Shown here: in pieces, positions 37,803 through 47,564 of the stretch
Numbering within the stretch: position 1 is the first letter of the stretch
Layout: each line of letters opens with the position of its first letter
Assembly: GCF_001423265.1 (NCBI RefSeq)
Contig: NZ_LMND01000034.1
Span: 1-64,000 of the forward strand
Direction: 5' to 3'
Origin: Methylobacterium sp. Leaf108
Lineage (GTDB): Bacteria; Pseudomonadota; Alphaproteobacteria; Rhizobiales; Beijerinckiaceae
Length of the DNA stretch: 64,000 nt
The notes under the pieces: generated by a model
Seen by the model: only the letters and a program-made list of their open reading frames with translations
What the model was told of the DNA's origin: nothing
Databases searched by the model: none
Program-made: the position numbers and the translations under genes

Positions 37803-37983
37803 GGGGAAGAGACTTCCTTACTCTGATCGACGAGGCAGCGGCTCGGAGCCGCATGCTCGTCCGTTCGGTCTGGCTAAACTGGGACAGTCCCCGTTCGTTC
37901 CAAGTCCGGCGATGGGGCCTTATTGCCGCGCCCAGGGTGAATGCGGACCGAACGGATCGTTAAGGGCGGGTCCGCGAACAGGC

Positions 37984-37998
37984 TTAACCGTTCGTTAA
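37984..37998. promoter_or_regulatory. CtrA-type binding site
   Basis: TTAACCGTTCGTTAA has the TTAA-N7-TTAA form, with the extended TTAACC half, recognised by the alphaproteobacterial cell-cycle regulator CtrA. It is also the centre of a perfect GCTTAAC/GTTAAGC inverted repeat (37982-38000). It lies about 115 bases before the lytic transglycosylase and about 180 from the inositol-phosphate synthase start. The remaining 310 bases of this gap show no gene. Confidence 0.6.
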
Positions 37999-38112
37999 GC
38001 GTGCCACGGTTGGATCATGTCGCTGTCCCATTCTGGTCACAGCCTCCCGCGAGACGTCCGCTCGCTGAACTGACCGAAGCCGGGCCCAAGAACGCCACGG
38101 CACGAGCAAGGA

Positions 38113-39231
38113 ATGACAATGGGGGTTATCCCGGAGCCGGCGCTCTGCGCCGACGACGTGAGCCGTCTCGTGCCCAACGAGACCATCCTTTTCCGCCGGC
38201 CCGGACCGAGGCCGACACTGAAGACCAAAGGCCTGCGTCACCGCACGGCCAAGATCCTCGCCGCCGGTTTCCTGCTGGCCACCGGGCTACCGCAGAGCGC
38301 CCTCGCTCCTGCCGCCCTGGCTCACGACCGGATCGACTTCGACGTCCGTCGCGCAACGGCGGCGGTGAACACCGAATCGTTCACAGAACGCGGTGCCTGG
38401 TCCGGAGTTCCCGTCATCGAACAGGAACCGCCTACCCTGGCACTGATCGAGACAGACCTCGCCTCGCTGCCGCAACCGGCCGAGCCCGGCGATGGCGACA
38501 GCTTGCGTTTCGGCGACATGACCGTGCCGCGCCCCCTGGTCGAAGCGATCCTGCGGGCCTCCGAGGAGACCGGGGTCGATCCCGTCTACATGATGGCGCT
38601 GGCCGACAAGGAGTCGAGCTTCTCCACCACGGTGAAGGCGTCGACCTCATCGGCGGAGGGGTTGTTCCAATTCCTGTCGGGCACGTGGCTCGAAGTGGTG
38701 CGCCAGTTCGGGCGGCGCCACGGGCTCGACGCCGAGGCCGCTGCCGTGACCGGCCGAGGCCGGGGCATCACCGTCTCGGACGATGCCATGCGCACCCGCG
38801 TCCTCGCCCTGCGCCAGGACCCCTACGTCGCCGCGCTGATGGCCGGCGAGCTGATCAAGCGCGACCGCGACCGGATCGCCCAGCGGATCGGCCGAGACCT
38901 CAAGACGTCGGAGCTGTATCTCGCCCACTTCCTGGGGACGGCGAGCGCCGGGCGCTTCCTGACCCTCACCGAGGAGAAGCCGGCGCAGGTCGCCAAGGCG
39001 GTGTTCAAGTCGGCGGCGAAGGCCAACCGCAGCCTGTTCACCCAGAAGGAGGGGAAGGGCCGGCGCGGGCTCACCGTCACCGAACTGCGCCACCGCATCG
39101 ACGGCATGATCGACCGCCGCCTCAACCAGTACGAAGGCGTCGCGGCCCTGGGAGCGGCCGCCCCCCGCGAGACCGCCGGTCGTACGGCCCCCGTCCCGGG
39201 GGTCATCCGGGTCTCCGAGGCGCTGCCGTAG
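38113..39231 (+). CDS. Lytic transglycosylase domain protein
   Basis: This 372-residue protein has a late hydrophobic export segment (KILAAGFLLATGLPQSALAPAALA, residues about 47-70), so it is probably periplasmic or membrane-anchored. The SLT-like domain is seen at PVYMMALADKESSFSTTVKASTSSAEGLFQFLSGTWLEVV, where the first Glu of KESS is the expected catalytic acid and GLFQF matches the conserved G-(L/I)-(M/F)-Q. Such enzymes cut peptidoglycan for growth, division or assembly of envelope machines. An alternative ATG lies two codons in. The upstream CtrA box suggests cell-cycle control. Confidence 0.85.
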   Translation: MTMGVIPEPALCADDVSRLVPNETILFRRPGPRPTLKTKGLRHRTAKILAAGFLLATGLPQSALAPAALAHDRIDFDVRRATAAVNTESFTERGAWSGVPVIEQEPPTLALIETDLASLPQPAEPGDGDSLRFGDMTVPRPLVEAILRASEETGVDPVYMMALADKESSFSTTVKASTSSAEGLFQFLSGTWLEVVRQFGRRHGLDAEAAAVTGRGRGITVSDDAMRTRVLALRQDPYVAALMAGELIKRDRDRIAQRIGRDLKTSELYLAHFLGTASAGRFLTLTEEKPAQVAKAVFKSAAKANRSLFTQKEGKGRRGLTVTELRHRIDGMIDRRLNQYEGVAALGAAAPRETAGRTAPVPGVIRVSEALP

Positions 39232-39250
39232 CGCCTCGGGTGCCGTCGCC

Positions 39251-40942
39251 TCAGGCGGCGCGGACGGTGGCGAGGAACCGCTTCACCTCGTCACCGAGAT
39301 GGTCGGACTGCTGCGACAGGCCGGATGCCGAGGTCAGGACCCTGCCGGCCGCCGTACCCGTGCTCGCCGCCGCGTCGGCGACGCCGCTGATGTTGACGGT
39401 CACCTCGTTGGTGCCGGCGGCGGCCTGCGAGACGTTGCGTACGATCTCCTGCGTCGCCGCCTCCTGCTGCTCCACCGCGGCGGCGATGGTGGTGGCGACG
39501 AGACTCATCTCCCGAACCCGCGCCGTGATGCCGTCGATGGCCGACACGGCCTGACCGGTCGCACCCTGGATGTCGCCGATCTGACGGGCGATCTCGTCGG
39601 TGGCCCGCGCGGTCTGGTTGGCGAGTTCCTTGACCTCGGCGGCGACCACGGCGAACCCACGCCCGGCCTCTCCGGCCCGCGCCGCCTCGATGGTGGCGTT
39701 GAGGGCGAGCAGGTTGGTCTGGCCGGCGATGCTGGAGATGAGGCCGACGACCTCGCCGATCCTGGCGGCGCTGTGGCTGAGGGCCTGGACCAGGGCGGCG
39801 GTGTCGGCGGCCTGGGTCACGGCGGCATTGGCGAGGGTGGCGGACCCGTCGACCTGACGGCCGATCTCCGACACCGACGAGCCCAGTTCCTCCGCCGCCG
39901 AGGCGACCATGGTGACGTTGGTGGCGGCTTCCTCCGCGGCCGCGGCCACGGCGGTCGACTGGCCGGCGGTCTCGGCGGCGGTGTGGGTCATCGTGGTGGC
40001 GGTGGACTGAAGGTCCGTCGCGGCGGCCGAGACGGCCGCGACGATGCCGCCGACCGCGCCCTCGAAGGAATCGGCCATGTCCCGCATCGCCGCCTTGCGC
40101 TGCGTCTCGGCGTCGGCACGGGCGAGTTCCGTGTCCCGCTCCAGGGCGCGGTTGCGGATCATGCCCTGCTTGAAGACCTCGACGGACGCGGCCATGGCGC
40201 CGACCTCGTCGCGGCGACCGATTCCCGGCACCGTCACCGTCAGGTCGTTCGAGGCCAGGCGCGACATGGCCGCGGTCATCGCCCGAAGCGGCTTGACGAT
40301 CCCGACGTGCAGCGCGAGGAGGCTGAGCACGCCGGCCAACGTCATCACGGCGAGGCCGACCATCGCCGTCGTGCGGGAGGTCTCGGCCGCGGCCTTCGCC
40401 GTCCGTTCGCGGTCGACGAGAAGGCCGCGCTCGGCATCGGCGATCTCCTTGGCCTTGGCGCGGAAGGCATCCATCCTGGCCTTGCCGATCCCGGAGGCAA
40501 CGAGGTTCCGCGCCTCCCCCTGCGTCGCCGGATCGCGCATCAGAGCCAACTGCGGTGCCGCGACGTTCGTGCGCCATGCACGGGCGAGGCCGTCGAGCGC
40601 GGTCAGACGCTCCTGCTGCACCGGGTTGTCCGCGGTGAGCCGGCGCGCCGACGAGAGGCCGGTCTCGTAGGCCGCTTCACCGGCCTTCGTGGGCGCCAGG
40701 AACTGTTCCCCGCCAGTGATCAGGTAGCCACGCAGGCCGGTTTCCTGGTCCGCCATCGCCGATGTCACCGTATTCACGGCCGACAACACCTGATGCGTAT
40801 GATCGGTCCACTTGGCGGCGTCTTCGCTGGTGGCGACATTCCGAAGGTTGATGACGGACATCGCGACGGCGACGAGTGCGACCACAGCGAGCGACAGCCC
40901 GATCTTCACGGCAATCTTGAGGTCGACGACTTTTGATACCAT
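39251..40942 (-). CDS. Methyl-accepting chemotaxis protein with CHASE3-like sensor
   Basis: This 563-residue chemoreceptor has a first membrane helix (residues about 10-30), a periplasmic four-helix segment with [30 protein letters not shown] typical of CHASE3, a second helix ([21 protein letters not shown]), a HAMP domain ([37 protein letters not shown]) and the signalling hairpin tip [37 protein letters not shown]. It lacks a C-terminal CheR-binding pentapeptide. It stands alone with no che genes nearby. The 219-base upstream gap shows no gene. Confidence 0.95.
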   Translation of the reverse strand: MVSKVVDLKIAVKIGLSLAVVALVAVAMSVINLRNVATSEDAAKWTDHTHQVLSAVNTVTSAMADQETGLRGYLITGGEQFLAPTKAGEAAYETGLSSARRLTADNPVQQERLTALDGLARAWRTNVAAPQLALMRDPATQGEARNLVASGIGKARMDAFRAKAKEIADAERGLLVDRERTAKAAAETSRTTAMVGLAVMTLAGVLSLLALHVGIVKPLRAMTAAMSRLASNDLTVTVPGIGRRDEVGAMAASVEVFKQGMIRNRALERDTELARADAETQRKAAMRDMADSFEGAVGGIVAAVSAAATDLQSTATTMTHTAAETAGQSTAVAAAAEEAATNVTMVASAAEELGSSVSEIGRQVDGSATLANAAVTQAADTAALVQALSHSAARIGEVVGLISSIAGQTNLLALNATIEAARAGEAGRGFAVVAAEVKELANQTARATDEIARQIGDIQGATGQAVSAIDGITARVREMSLVATTIAAAVEQQEAATQEIVRNVSQAAAGTNEVTVNISGVADAAASTGTAAGRVLTSASGLSQQSDHLGDEVKRFLATVRAA

Positions 40943-41161
40943 GGAACGGAGAAGCCTTTTATTCCGATTTGTCGCGACTACGGATCGAGGATCATGTAAC
41001 GCGCTGCGGAATTAGGCTGGCGGGTTGGGACTAATATTCGATTAAAGCTCGCCTATCCCGCATGTCGGCCGCCGACCTGCGGTTTCGACCCGCTCGCGAC
41101 GCTCTCGCCGCGATCGGGGTGGTCGCGTTGCCATCTTCCGCGTGCGACGGCGGCCGGAGCC

Positions 41162-42655
41162 TCACCGGAACGGTGGCTCGTCGAAGGCGCGCAGCTTGCG
41201 CGAATGCAGGCCGTGGCGGTCGGCGCGCAGGTTGTCGAGGGCCGCGAGCCCGATCAGGAGATGCTCGGCCACCGCCCGGTCGTAGAAGGTGTTGGCCGCG
41301 CCCGGCAGCTTGATCTCGCCGTGGAGCGGCTTGTCGGACACGCACAGCAGGGTGCCGTAGGGAACGCGCAGGCGGTAACCCTGGGCGGCGATGGTGCCGC
41401 TCTCCATGTCCACCGCGATGGCACGCGACAGGTTGATGCGCCGGCGCTCCTGGCTGAAGCGCAGTTCCCAGTTACGGTCGTCGTAGGTCACCACGGTGCC
41501 GGTGCGCAGCCGCCGCTTGAGCGCGTCGCTGTGCTCGCCCGTCACGCCTGCGGCAGCGGCCTGGAGCGCGAGCTGGACTTCGGCGAGCGCCGGGACCGGC
41601 ACGTCCGGCGGCACCAGTTCGTCGAGGATGCGGTCGCGGCGCAGGTAGCCGTGCGCGAGCACGTAGTCGCCGATGGTCTGGGACTGGCGCAGGCCGCCGC
41701 AGTGCCCGACCATCAGCCAGCAGTGCGGGCGCAGCACCGCGAGATGGTCGGTGATCGTCTTGGCGTTCGAGGGACCGACGCCGATGTTCACCAGCGTCGT
41801 GCCCTGCGGGCTGCCGTCCGGCCCGTGCCCGACGAGGTGGTAGGCCGGCATCTGGAACTTGTGCCAGGGCGAAGCCGCGATCAGGGCGGCGGGATCGACG
41901 GAGGCCGCCTCGGCCCGGTCGACGCCGATGCCGCCGGGCAGGATCATGCGGGTGATGCCGCTTCCCTCGGCCTGAAGGCGTTCGAGGCCGTGGCGGACGA
42001 AGCCGTCGACGTAGCGGTGGTAGTTGGTCAGGAGGATCCAGGGCTGGACGTCGCGCCAGTCGCAGCCGGTGTAATGGACGAGGCGGCGCAGGGAATAATC
42101 GACCCGCACCGCGTCGAACAGGGCGAGCGGGCGCGGTTCGCCGGGGATCTCGCGCCACAGGCCGTCGGCGATCTCGTCGCCCACGACGGACAGCAGCGGC
42201 ACCGGGAAATAGGTGGCGAGGTCGAGGGAGGAGACGGTGGCGCGCGACGGGCTCGCCCCCGGCTCGACCACATAGGGATAGGGAATCTCCTGTGCGCTCA
42301 GGCCCACTTCCAGGGTGGCGCCGTAATCGGCCACCAGGGGTTTGAGCTGTTCGAGCAGGTAGGCGCGGAAATGCCGGGCCTGCGTCACGGTGGTCGAATA
42401 GGTGCCGGCCGCCTGGAACTTGGCGGTGGCGCGGTTGAGGCGCGGGATCGGGCCGGTCGGGTGGTAGGTGACCCGCAGTTCGGGGTAGCGGAACTGGAGC
42501 CGCTCGGTCGCGTCGGGGGGCGGCCCGCCGTCGAGGTAGCGCGCCAGGGCGGTCTTGAGGGCGTGGATCGCCGCCTCGTTCAGAACGGCGAGGCGCTCGA
42601 CCGCCACCTCCGGGTCGGTCACGGATTCCATCGGCCGCAATTCGCTGGCGATCAT
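41162..42655 (-). CDS. amn: AMP nucleosidase
   Basis: This enzyme hydrolyses AMP to adenine and ribose 5-phosphate, controlling adenylate pools. The 497-residue length matches the family. The N-terminal AMNp domain contains RFQYPELRVTYHP-like sequence and VVEPGASPSRATVS; the C-terminal phosphorylase-like domain has NIGVGPSNAKTITDHLAVLRPHCWLMVGHCGGLRQSQTIGDYVLAHGYLR and later DMESGTIAAQGYRLRVPYGTLLCVSDKP. Cytosolic. It is divergent from trmO, with 151 bases between the start codons. Confidence 0.95.
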   Translation of the reverse strand: MIASELRPMESVTDPEVAVERLAVLNEAAIHALKTALARYLDGGPPPDATERLQFRYPELRVTYHPTGPIPRLNRATAKFQAAGTYSTTVTQARHFRAYLLEQLKPLVADYGATLEVGLSAQEIPYPYVVEPGASPSRATVSSLDLATYFPVPLLSVVGDEIADGLWREIPGEPRPLALFDAVRVDYSLRRLVHYTGCDWRDVQPWILLTNYHRYVDGFVRHGLERLQAEGSGITRMILPGGIGVDRAEAASVDPAALIAASPWHKFQMPAYHLVGHGPDGSPQGTTLVNIGVGPSNAKTITDHLAVLRPHCWLMVGHCGGLRQSQTIGDYVLAHGYLRRDRILDELVPPDVPVPALAEVQLALQAAAAGVTGEHSDALKRRLRTGTVVTYDDRNWELRFSQERRRINLSRAIAVDMESGTIAAQGYRLRVPYGTLLCVSDKPLHGEIKLPGAANTFYDRAVAEHLLIGLAALDNLRADRHGLHSRKLRAFDEPPFR

Positions 42656-42806
42656 CCCGAACCTCTCGCACTCGTCCGACGCGCCCCTCTCCTACACATC
42701 GCGGGCCTCGGGTGCGACCGCCGCTCCGCCGGACGCGGCTTGCGCCCGCGTCGCACGTCACCGAAAGCGGACGCTGTCGGAATGCACGGTCACGCAGGAG
42801 AAGTTC

Positions 42807-43325
42807 ATGGACGACGGGGCGGATCACCGGCCGGGCGAGACCCGGATCACCCTGCCCGATGGGTTCGATGCCGGCCTCCACTTCATCGGCCGCATCCGCA
42901 CGCCCTGGCCGCACCGGCGGGACTGCCCGCGCAACGGCCTGCAGACGCAGGAGCTTTGCACCATCGAGGTCGATCCGCTCTTCGCCCCCGCCCTCCAGAA
43001 CGTCGAGGGGGCGAGCCACCTCATCGTCCTCTATTGGATGGACGCGGCGGCCCGCGATCTGGTGCTGCAGCAGCCGCGCCATGCAGACGGCAGCCGCGGC
43101 ACGTTCTCCCTGCGCTCGCCGGCCCGCCCCAATCCGGTGGCGCTCTCCGTGGTCGAACTGAAGCGCCGGGACGGCGACCGCCTCGTCGTCCACGGCCTCG
43201 ATTGCCGCGACGGGACGCCGCTCATCGACATCAAGCCGTATTTCGCCTCCACCGATGCCCGGCCCGAGGCGACGGTCGACCGCGCCGGGACGCGCACCGG
43301 CTCGGTCGCGGCGCCCGGGCGATAG
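42807..43325 (+). CDS. tRNA (N6-threonylcarbamoyladenosine37-N6)-methyltransferase TrmO-like
   Basis: The 172-residue protein belongs to the TsaA/YaeB (TrmO) family of SAM-dependent methyltransferases with a beta-barrel fold. Signatures are FIGRIRTPWPHRRDCPRNG at the N-terminus, EGASHLIVLYWMD, RSPARPNPVALSVVEL and the C-terminal LDCRDGTPLIDIKPYF. TrmO methylates t6A37 of threonine tRNA. An AGGAG ribosome site lies 8 bases before the ATG at 42807, which fixes the start. It is somewhat shorter than the E. coli enzyme, lacking the C-terminal extension. Confidence 0.9.
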   Translation: MDDGADHRPGETRITLPDGFDAGLHFIGRIRTPWPHRRDCPRNGLQTQELCTIEVDPLFAPALQNVEGASHLIVLYWMDAAARDLVLQQPRHADGSRGTFSLRSPARPNPVALSVVELKRRDGDRLVVHGLDCRDGTPLIDIKPYFASTDARPEATVDRAGTRTGSVAAPGR

Positions 43326-43344
43326 CCCGCGCTTCGCGGCGACC

Positions 43345-46300
43345 TCAGGCGGCGGCGGGCGCCTGTGCCTCCGAGCGCCGCGGTCGCTTGATCCGGTACC
43401 AGCCGACGTAGAGCGCCGGCAGGAAGAACAGGGTGAGGAAGGTCGCCGCGATGATGCCGCCGATCATCGCGTAGGCCATCGGCCCCCAGAAGACCTCGCG
43501 GGCGATCGGGATCAGCCCCAGGCTCGCCGCCGCCGCCGTGAGCAGGATCGGGCGCATGCGGTGGCAGGTCGCCTCCACCACGGCGTCCCAGGGCTTCATG
43601 CCGTCGCGCTCGTATTCGTCGATCTGGGTCACCAGGATCACCGAGTTGCGGATGATGATGCCGATCAGCGCCAGGACGCCGAGGATGGCGACGAAGCCGA
43701 GCGGCTTGCCGAAGGGAAGCAGCGCCGCCACCACGCCGATCAGACCCAGCGGCGCGACGCTCGCCACCAGGAACAGCTTCTGGAAGCTCTGGAGCTGCAC
43801 CATCAGCAGGAAGGCCATGGTGAGCAGCATCACCGGCGCCACCGCCGCGATGGGGCCCTGGCCCTTGCCGGCTTCCTCGACCGCACCGCCGGTATCGAGG
43901 GTGTAGCCGTCGGGCAGCTTGGCCTTGAAGGCGGCGATCGCCGGTTCGAGCTGCGCCACCACCGTCGGCGGCTGGGTGGCGTCGCCGATCGCCGCGCGGA
44001 TGGTGATGGTCGGGATGCGGTCGCGCCGCCAGACGATGGGCTGTTCGAGCTCGTAGGAGATGGTGGCGAAGGCCAGGATCGGCACGACGCTGCCGTTGGC
44101 GAGGGCGACCTGGAGCGATTGCAGCGTCTCGATGGACCGGCGCTCGGAGGCCTGGGCGCGCCCGATCACATCCACGAGGTAGATGGAATCGCGCACCTGC
44201 GTGATCGTGCGACCGCCGACGACGCCGTTGAGGACGCCCGCGATGTCCTCCGAGGTCACGCCGAGCTGGCGCGCCTTGTCCTGGATGATCTCGACCTTGA
44301 GCACCTTGCCGGGCTCGTTCCAGTCGAGGGTGGGCACGTCGAGGTGCGGGTTGGCCCCGACGATGTTGCTCAGGTCGAGGGCGAGCGCGCGCAGCTTCTG
44401 GAGGTCGGGACCGCCCAGGCGATATTGCACCGGCCGCCCCACCGGCGGGCCGAGGTCGAGGGTGTGGACGAAGACGTCGGTGCCGACGAACTGCTCGCGG
44501 GCGAAGGCGTCGAGCTTCACCTTCAGTGCGTCGCGGGCCTCGAGCGAGACGGTCTCGATCACGATCTGGCCGAAGAAAGCGTTGCCGAGCTGCTGGTCGA
44601 GGGGCAGGTAGAAGCGCACCGCGCCCTGGCCGACGTAGGAAGTCCAGAGCTTGATGTCGGGATCGCCCTTCAGCTTCGCCTCGAACCGGTCCATCTGCGC
44701 CTTGGTCTCGCCGATGCTGGCGTTCTGGGGCAGGGTCATGTCGACCAGGAGCTCGGGACGGTCGGAGGCCGGGAAGAACTGCTGCTGCACGAACTGCATG
44801 CAGAAGATCGAGAACCCGAGCAAGCCCACCGTGACGATCACCGTGAGCCAGCGCCCGCGCATGGCACCGAGCAGCATGGCCCGAAACACCCGGTTGAGCC
44901 GGCTCGGGCGGTCGTGGTGCTTGTGCTTGATCACCGCCGGCAGCAGCTTCACCCCGATGAGGGGCGCAAACAGCACCGCCACCACCCAGGAGACGATGAG
45001 CGAGGCGGCGATGACCACGAACAGCGAGTAGGTGTATTCGCCCGCCGAGGAGCCGTTGAAGCCGATGGGCAGGAAGCCGGCGACCGTCACCAGGGTGCCC
45101 GTCAGCATCGGGAAGGCGGTGGAGGTGTAGGCGAAGGTCGCTGCCTTCTTGAGGCTGTCGCCGACCTCGAGCCGGGCGACCATCATCTCGACGGTGATCA
45201 TCGCGTCGTCGACGAGGAGGCCGAGCGCGATGATGAGGGCACCCAGCGAAATGCGCTGGAGCGTGACGCCCATCACCTGCATCACCACGAAGACGATGGC
45301 GAGCACCAGGGGGATCGAGAGCGAGACCACGAGCCCGGCCCGCCAGCCGAGGCTGATGAAGCTGACGGCGAGCACGATCACCACCGCCTCGATGAGCGCC
45401 TTGGTGAAGCCGCCGACCGCCTCCTCGACGATCTTGGGCTGGTCCGACACGAGGTGGATGCCCACCCCCACCGGCAGCTCGCCCTCGAGCTTGCGCATGC
45501 GCTCCTTCAGATTCTCGCCGAAGGTGAGGAGGTTGCCGCTCGCCTGCATGGCGATGGCGAGGCCGATCGCCGGCTGGCCGTTGTAGCGGAACAGCGCGGT
45601 GGGCGGATCGGTGAAGCCGCGCGAGATCTCGGCCACGTCCGACAGGCGGAAGAAGCGGTCGTTCACCCTGAGGTTGATCGCCCGCAGGCTCTCCTCCGAC
45701 AGGAACTGGCCGCCCACCCGCACCGAGACCCGTTCCGGGCCGGCCTGGATCACGCCCGAGGGCGTGATGGCGTTCTGGGACTGCAAGGTGCCGACGACGG
45801 CGTTCACGTTCAGGCCGAGGCCGGCGAGCTTGCGGGTGGAGAAATCGAGGTAGATGACTTCGTCCTGGGCGCCGAGGAGCTGCATCTTGCCGGCGTTCGG
45901 GACCTTCTTCAGTTCCGCGCGGATCCGCTCGACGTAGTCGCGCAGCTGGCGTTGGGTGACCCCATCGGCGGTGAAGGCGTAGACGTTGCCGAAGACGTCG
46001 CCGAACTCGTCGTTGAAGAACGGTCCCTGAACCCCCTGCGGAAACGTGTTCTGGATGTCGCCGATGCGCTTGCGGACCTGGTAGAAGGTCGCCGCGATGG
46101 TCTTGGGCGGCGTGGTCTCGCGCAACTGCACGAACACCGTGGTCTGGCCCGGCGTGGTGTAGCTGCGGCTGAAATCGACCGCGTCGATCTGCTGGAGCTC
46201 CTTCTCGATCCGCTCGGTGACCTGGTCGAGGGTGTCGCCGATGGTGGCGCCGGGCCAGCGGGCCTGGACGATCATGGTCTTGATCGCGAAGGGCGGATCC

Positions 46301-46416
46301 TCCTCGCGGCCGAGCTTCTCGTAGGCGAGGAACCCCGCCACCACCGAGACCAGCATCAGGAACCAGACGAAGGAGCGGTGCTCCAGGGCCCATTCCGACA
46401 GGTTGAAGTTCTTCAC
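43345..46416 (-). CDS. RND efflux transporter permease (AcrB/TriC-like)
   Basis: This 1023-residue inner-membrane proton/drug antiporter opens with NLSEWALEHRSFVWFLMLVSVVAGFLAYEKLGREEDPPFA, then large periplasmic loops. A transmembrane core has ALGLLVDDAMITVEMMVARLE, carrying the expected acidic proton-relay pair, and the second repeat has GIIIRNSVILVTQIDEYERDGM. There are about 12 membrane helices. It is the last gene of an operon with two periplasmic adaptors. One permease with two adaptors resembles TriABC of Pseudomonas aeruginosa. No outer-membrane channel gene is present, so TolC must come from elsewhere. Confidence 0.95.
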   Translation of the reverse strand: MKNFNLSEWALEHRSFVWFLMLVSVVAGFLAYEKLGREEDPPFAIKTMIVQARWPGATIGDTLDQVTERIEKELQQIDAVDFSRSYTTPGQTTVFVQLRETTPPKTIAATFYQVRKRIGDIQNTFPQGVQGPFFNDEFGDVFGNVYAFTADGVTQRQLRDYVERIRAELKKVPNAGKMQLLGAQDEVIYLDFSTRKLAGLGLNVNAVVGTLQSQNAITPSGVIQAGPERVSVRVGGQFLSEESLRAINLRVNDRFFRLSDVAEISRGFTDPPTALFRYNGQPAIGLAIAMQASGNLLTFGENLKERMRKLEGELPVGVGIHLVSDQPKIVEEAVGGFTKALIEAVVIVLAVSFISLGWRAGLVVSLSIPLVLAIVFVVMQVMGVTLQRISLGALIIALGLLVDDAMITVEMMVARLEVGDSLKKAATFAYTSTAFPMLTGTLVTVAGFLPIGFNGSSAGEYTYSLFVVIAASLIVSWVVAVLFAPLIGVKLLPAVIKHKHHDRPSRLNRVFRAMLLGAMRGRWLTVIVTVGLLGFSIFCMQFVQQQFFPASDRPELLVDMTLPQNASIGETKAQMDRFEAKLKGDPDIKLWTSYVGQGAVRFYLPLDQQLGNAFFGQIVIETVSLEARDALKVKLDAFAREQFVGTDVFVHTLDLGPPVGRPVQYRLGGPDLQKLRALALDLSNIVGANPHLDVPTLDWNEPGKVLKVEIIQDKARQLGVTSEDIAGVLNGVVGGRTITQVRDSIYLVDVIGRAQASERRSIETLQSLQVALANGSVVPILAFATISYELEQPIVWRRDRIPTITIRAAIGDATQPPTVVAQLEPAIAAFKAKLPDGYTLDTGGAVEEAGKGQGPIAAVAPVMLLTMAFLLMVQLQSFQKLFLVASVAPLGLIGVVAALLPFGKPLGFVAILGVLALIGIIIRNSVILVTQIDEYERDGMKPWDAVVEATCHRMRPILLTAAAASLGLIPIAREVFWGPMAYAMIGGIIAATFLTLFFLPALYVGWYRIKRPRRSEAQAPAAA

Positions 46417-46484
46417 GGGTCTCTGGTCTCGCCTATCCGGGGAGTGGGCAGCGCGTCGGCAAGGTCTACTGCGGGGTGCAAGGT

Positions 46485-47564
46485 CTATTGCGGGGTATCG
46501 GAGATCCGCACGGCCTGGCCCTCCTCGAGGCTGGCGGCGCCGGCCACGACCACCCGGTCGCCGGCCGCGAGCCCCTCCGTCACCGTCACGCGGTCGCCCT
46601 GGCGCTGGCCGACCGTCACGGCGCGGCGGGCGACGGAATCGCCGGTGCCCGAAACCAGCCAGACGGAGGCGCGCCCATCGGCCTCGACCACCGCCGTGGC
46701 GGGCAGCGGAACGTAGGGCACGGTCGGCCGCGACAGCGCGACGGTGATGGTGGTGCCCAGGCGGAACGCCTCCGAGGGGTCGATCAGCCTCATGCGGATG
46801 CGCCGCGTCCGCGTCACCTGATCCGCGAAGGGGGCGATCTCGCGGATCCTACCGGTGGCCATGATCTCCGGCGCGCTCTGGAGGGCGACCTTGAACAGCT
46901 CGTCCCTCGGCATCGCGCCCACCAGATCCTCGGGGATGTCGACCACGGCCTCGCGTTCCTCCGGGCGGGCCAGGGTCACGACGGCCTGGCCGGCGCTGAG
47001 GACCTGGCCGATCTCGGCGCTGCGCACCGTGACGACGCCGTCGAAATCGGCGTGCAGCTCGGTGTAGCCCATCTGGTCGCGCGCCTTCTGCAAGCTCGCC
47101 TCGGCCTGGAGCAGGCGGGCCTGGGCGGTGTCGCGGCCCGCCACCGCGCTGTCGAACTGGGCCTGGGTGACGTTGCCGCCCGACAGCAGGCGCCGGCGCC
47201 TGATCTCGGTGGCGCTGGCATTCTCGGCCTGGGCCCTGGCGTCGGCCAATTCCGCTTCGGCACGGCTCAGCGCGAAGCGGGTGACCACGGGGTCGAGGGC
47301 GGCGATGAGCTGACCCTTCTTGACCACGTCGCCCACCGTGACCTCGCGGGCGATCACGCGCCCCGGGATCTGGAAGCCGATCTCGGATTGGTAGCGCGGC
47401 TCGACGAAGCCTGCGAACGGGCCGAAGACGACAGTCCGCACCGGCTTGGCGACGGTGTAGAGGACCGGGCGGACCGGCGGCTTTTCGGCCTCGGTCGGCT
47501 TGCAGCCGCTCACGGCGAGGCCGGCCAGGAATAGGCCGGCGGGGCGGATCCACCGGCGCCTCAC
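46485..47564 (-). CDS. RND efflux periplasmic adaptor (second membrane-fusion protein)
   Basis: The 359-residue lipoprotein has a lipobox (AGLAVSGCKP) near residue 20. It shows the membrane-fusion layout: a beta-barrel/lipoyl half (GRVIAREVTVGDVVKKGQLIAALDP), a coiled-coil hairpin (RAEAELADARAQAENASATE to LLQAEASLQKARDQM), the second lipoyl half (ADFDGVVTVRSAEIGQVLSAGQAVVTLA) and a C-terminal barrel. The GTG start overlaps the stop of the first adaptor gene by 4 bases. It probably pairs with the first adaptor to link the permease to an outer-membrane channel. Confidence 0.93.
   Translation of the reverse strand: MRRRWIRPAGLFLAGLAVSGCKPTEAEKPPVRPVLYTVAKPVRTVVFGPFAGFVEPRYQSEIGFQIPGRVIAREVTVGDVVKKGQLIAALDPVVTRFALSRAEAELADARAQAENASATEIRRRRLLSGGNVTQAQFDSAVAGRDTAQARLLQAEASLQKARDQMGYTELHADFDGVVTVRSAEIGQVLSAGQAVVTLARPEEREAVVDIPEDLVGAMPRDELFKVALQSAPEIMATGRIREIAPFADQVTRTRRIRMRLIDPSEAFRLGTTITVALSRPTVPYVPLPATAVVEADGRASVWLVSGTGDSVARRAVTVGQRQGDRVTVTEGLAAGDRVVVAGAASLEEGQAVRISDTPQ

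Noticed and set aside
43255-46716. Very long open frame (over 1100 codons) on the plus strand
   Set aside because: It is exactly opposite the RND permease and reads as an acidic/histidine-rich antisense translation, common in high-GC genomes.
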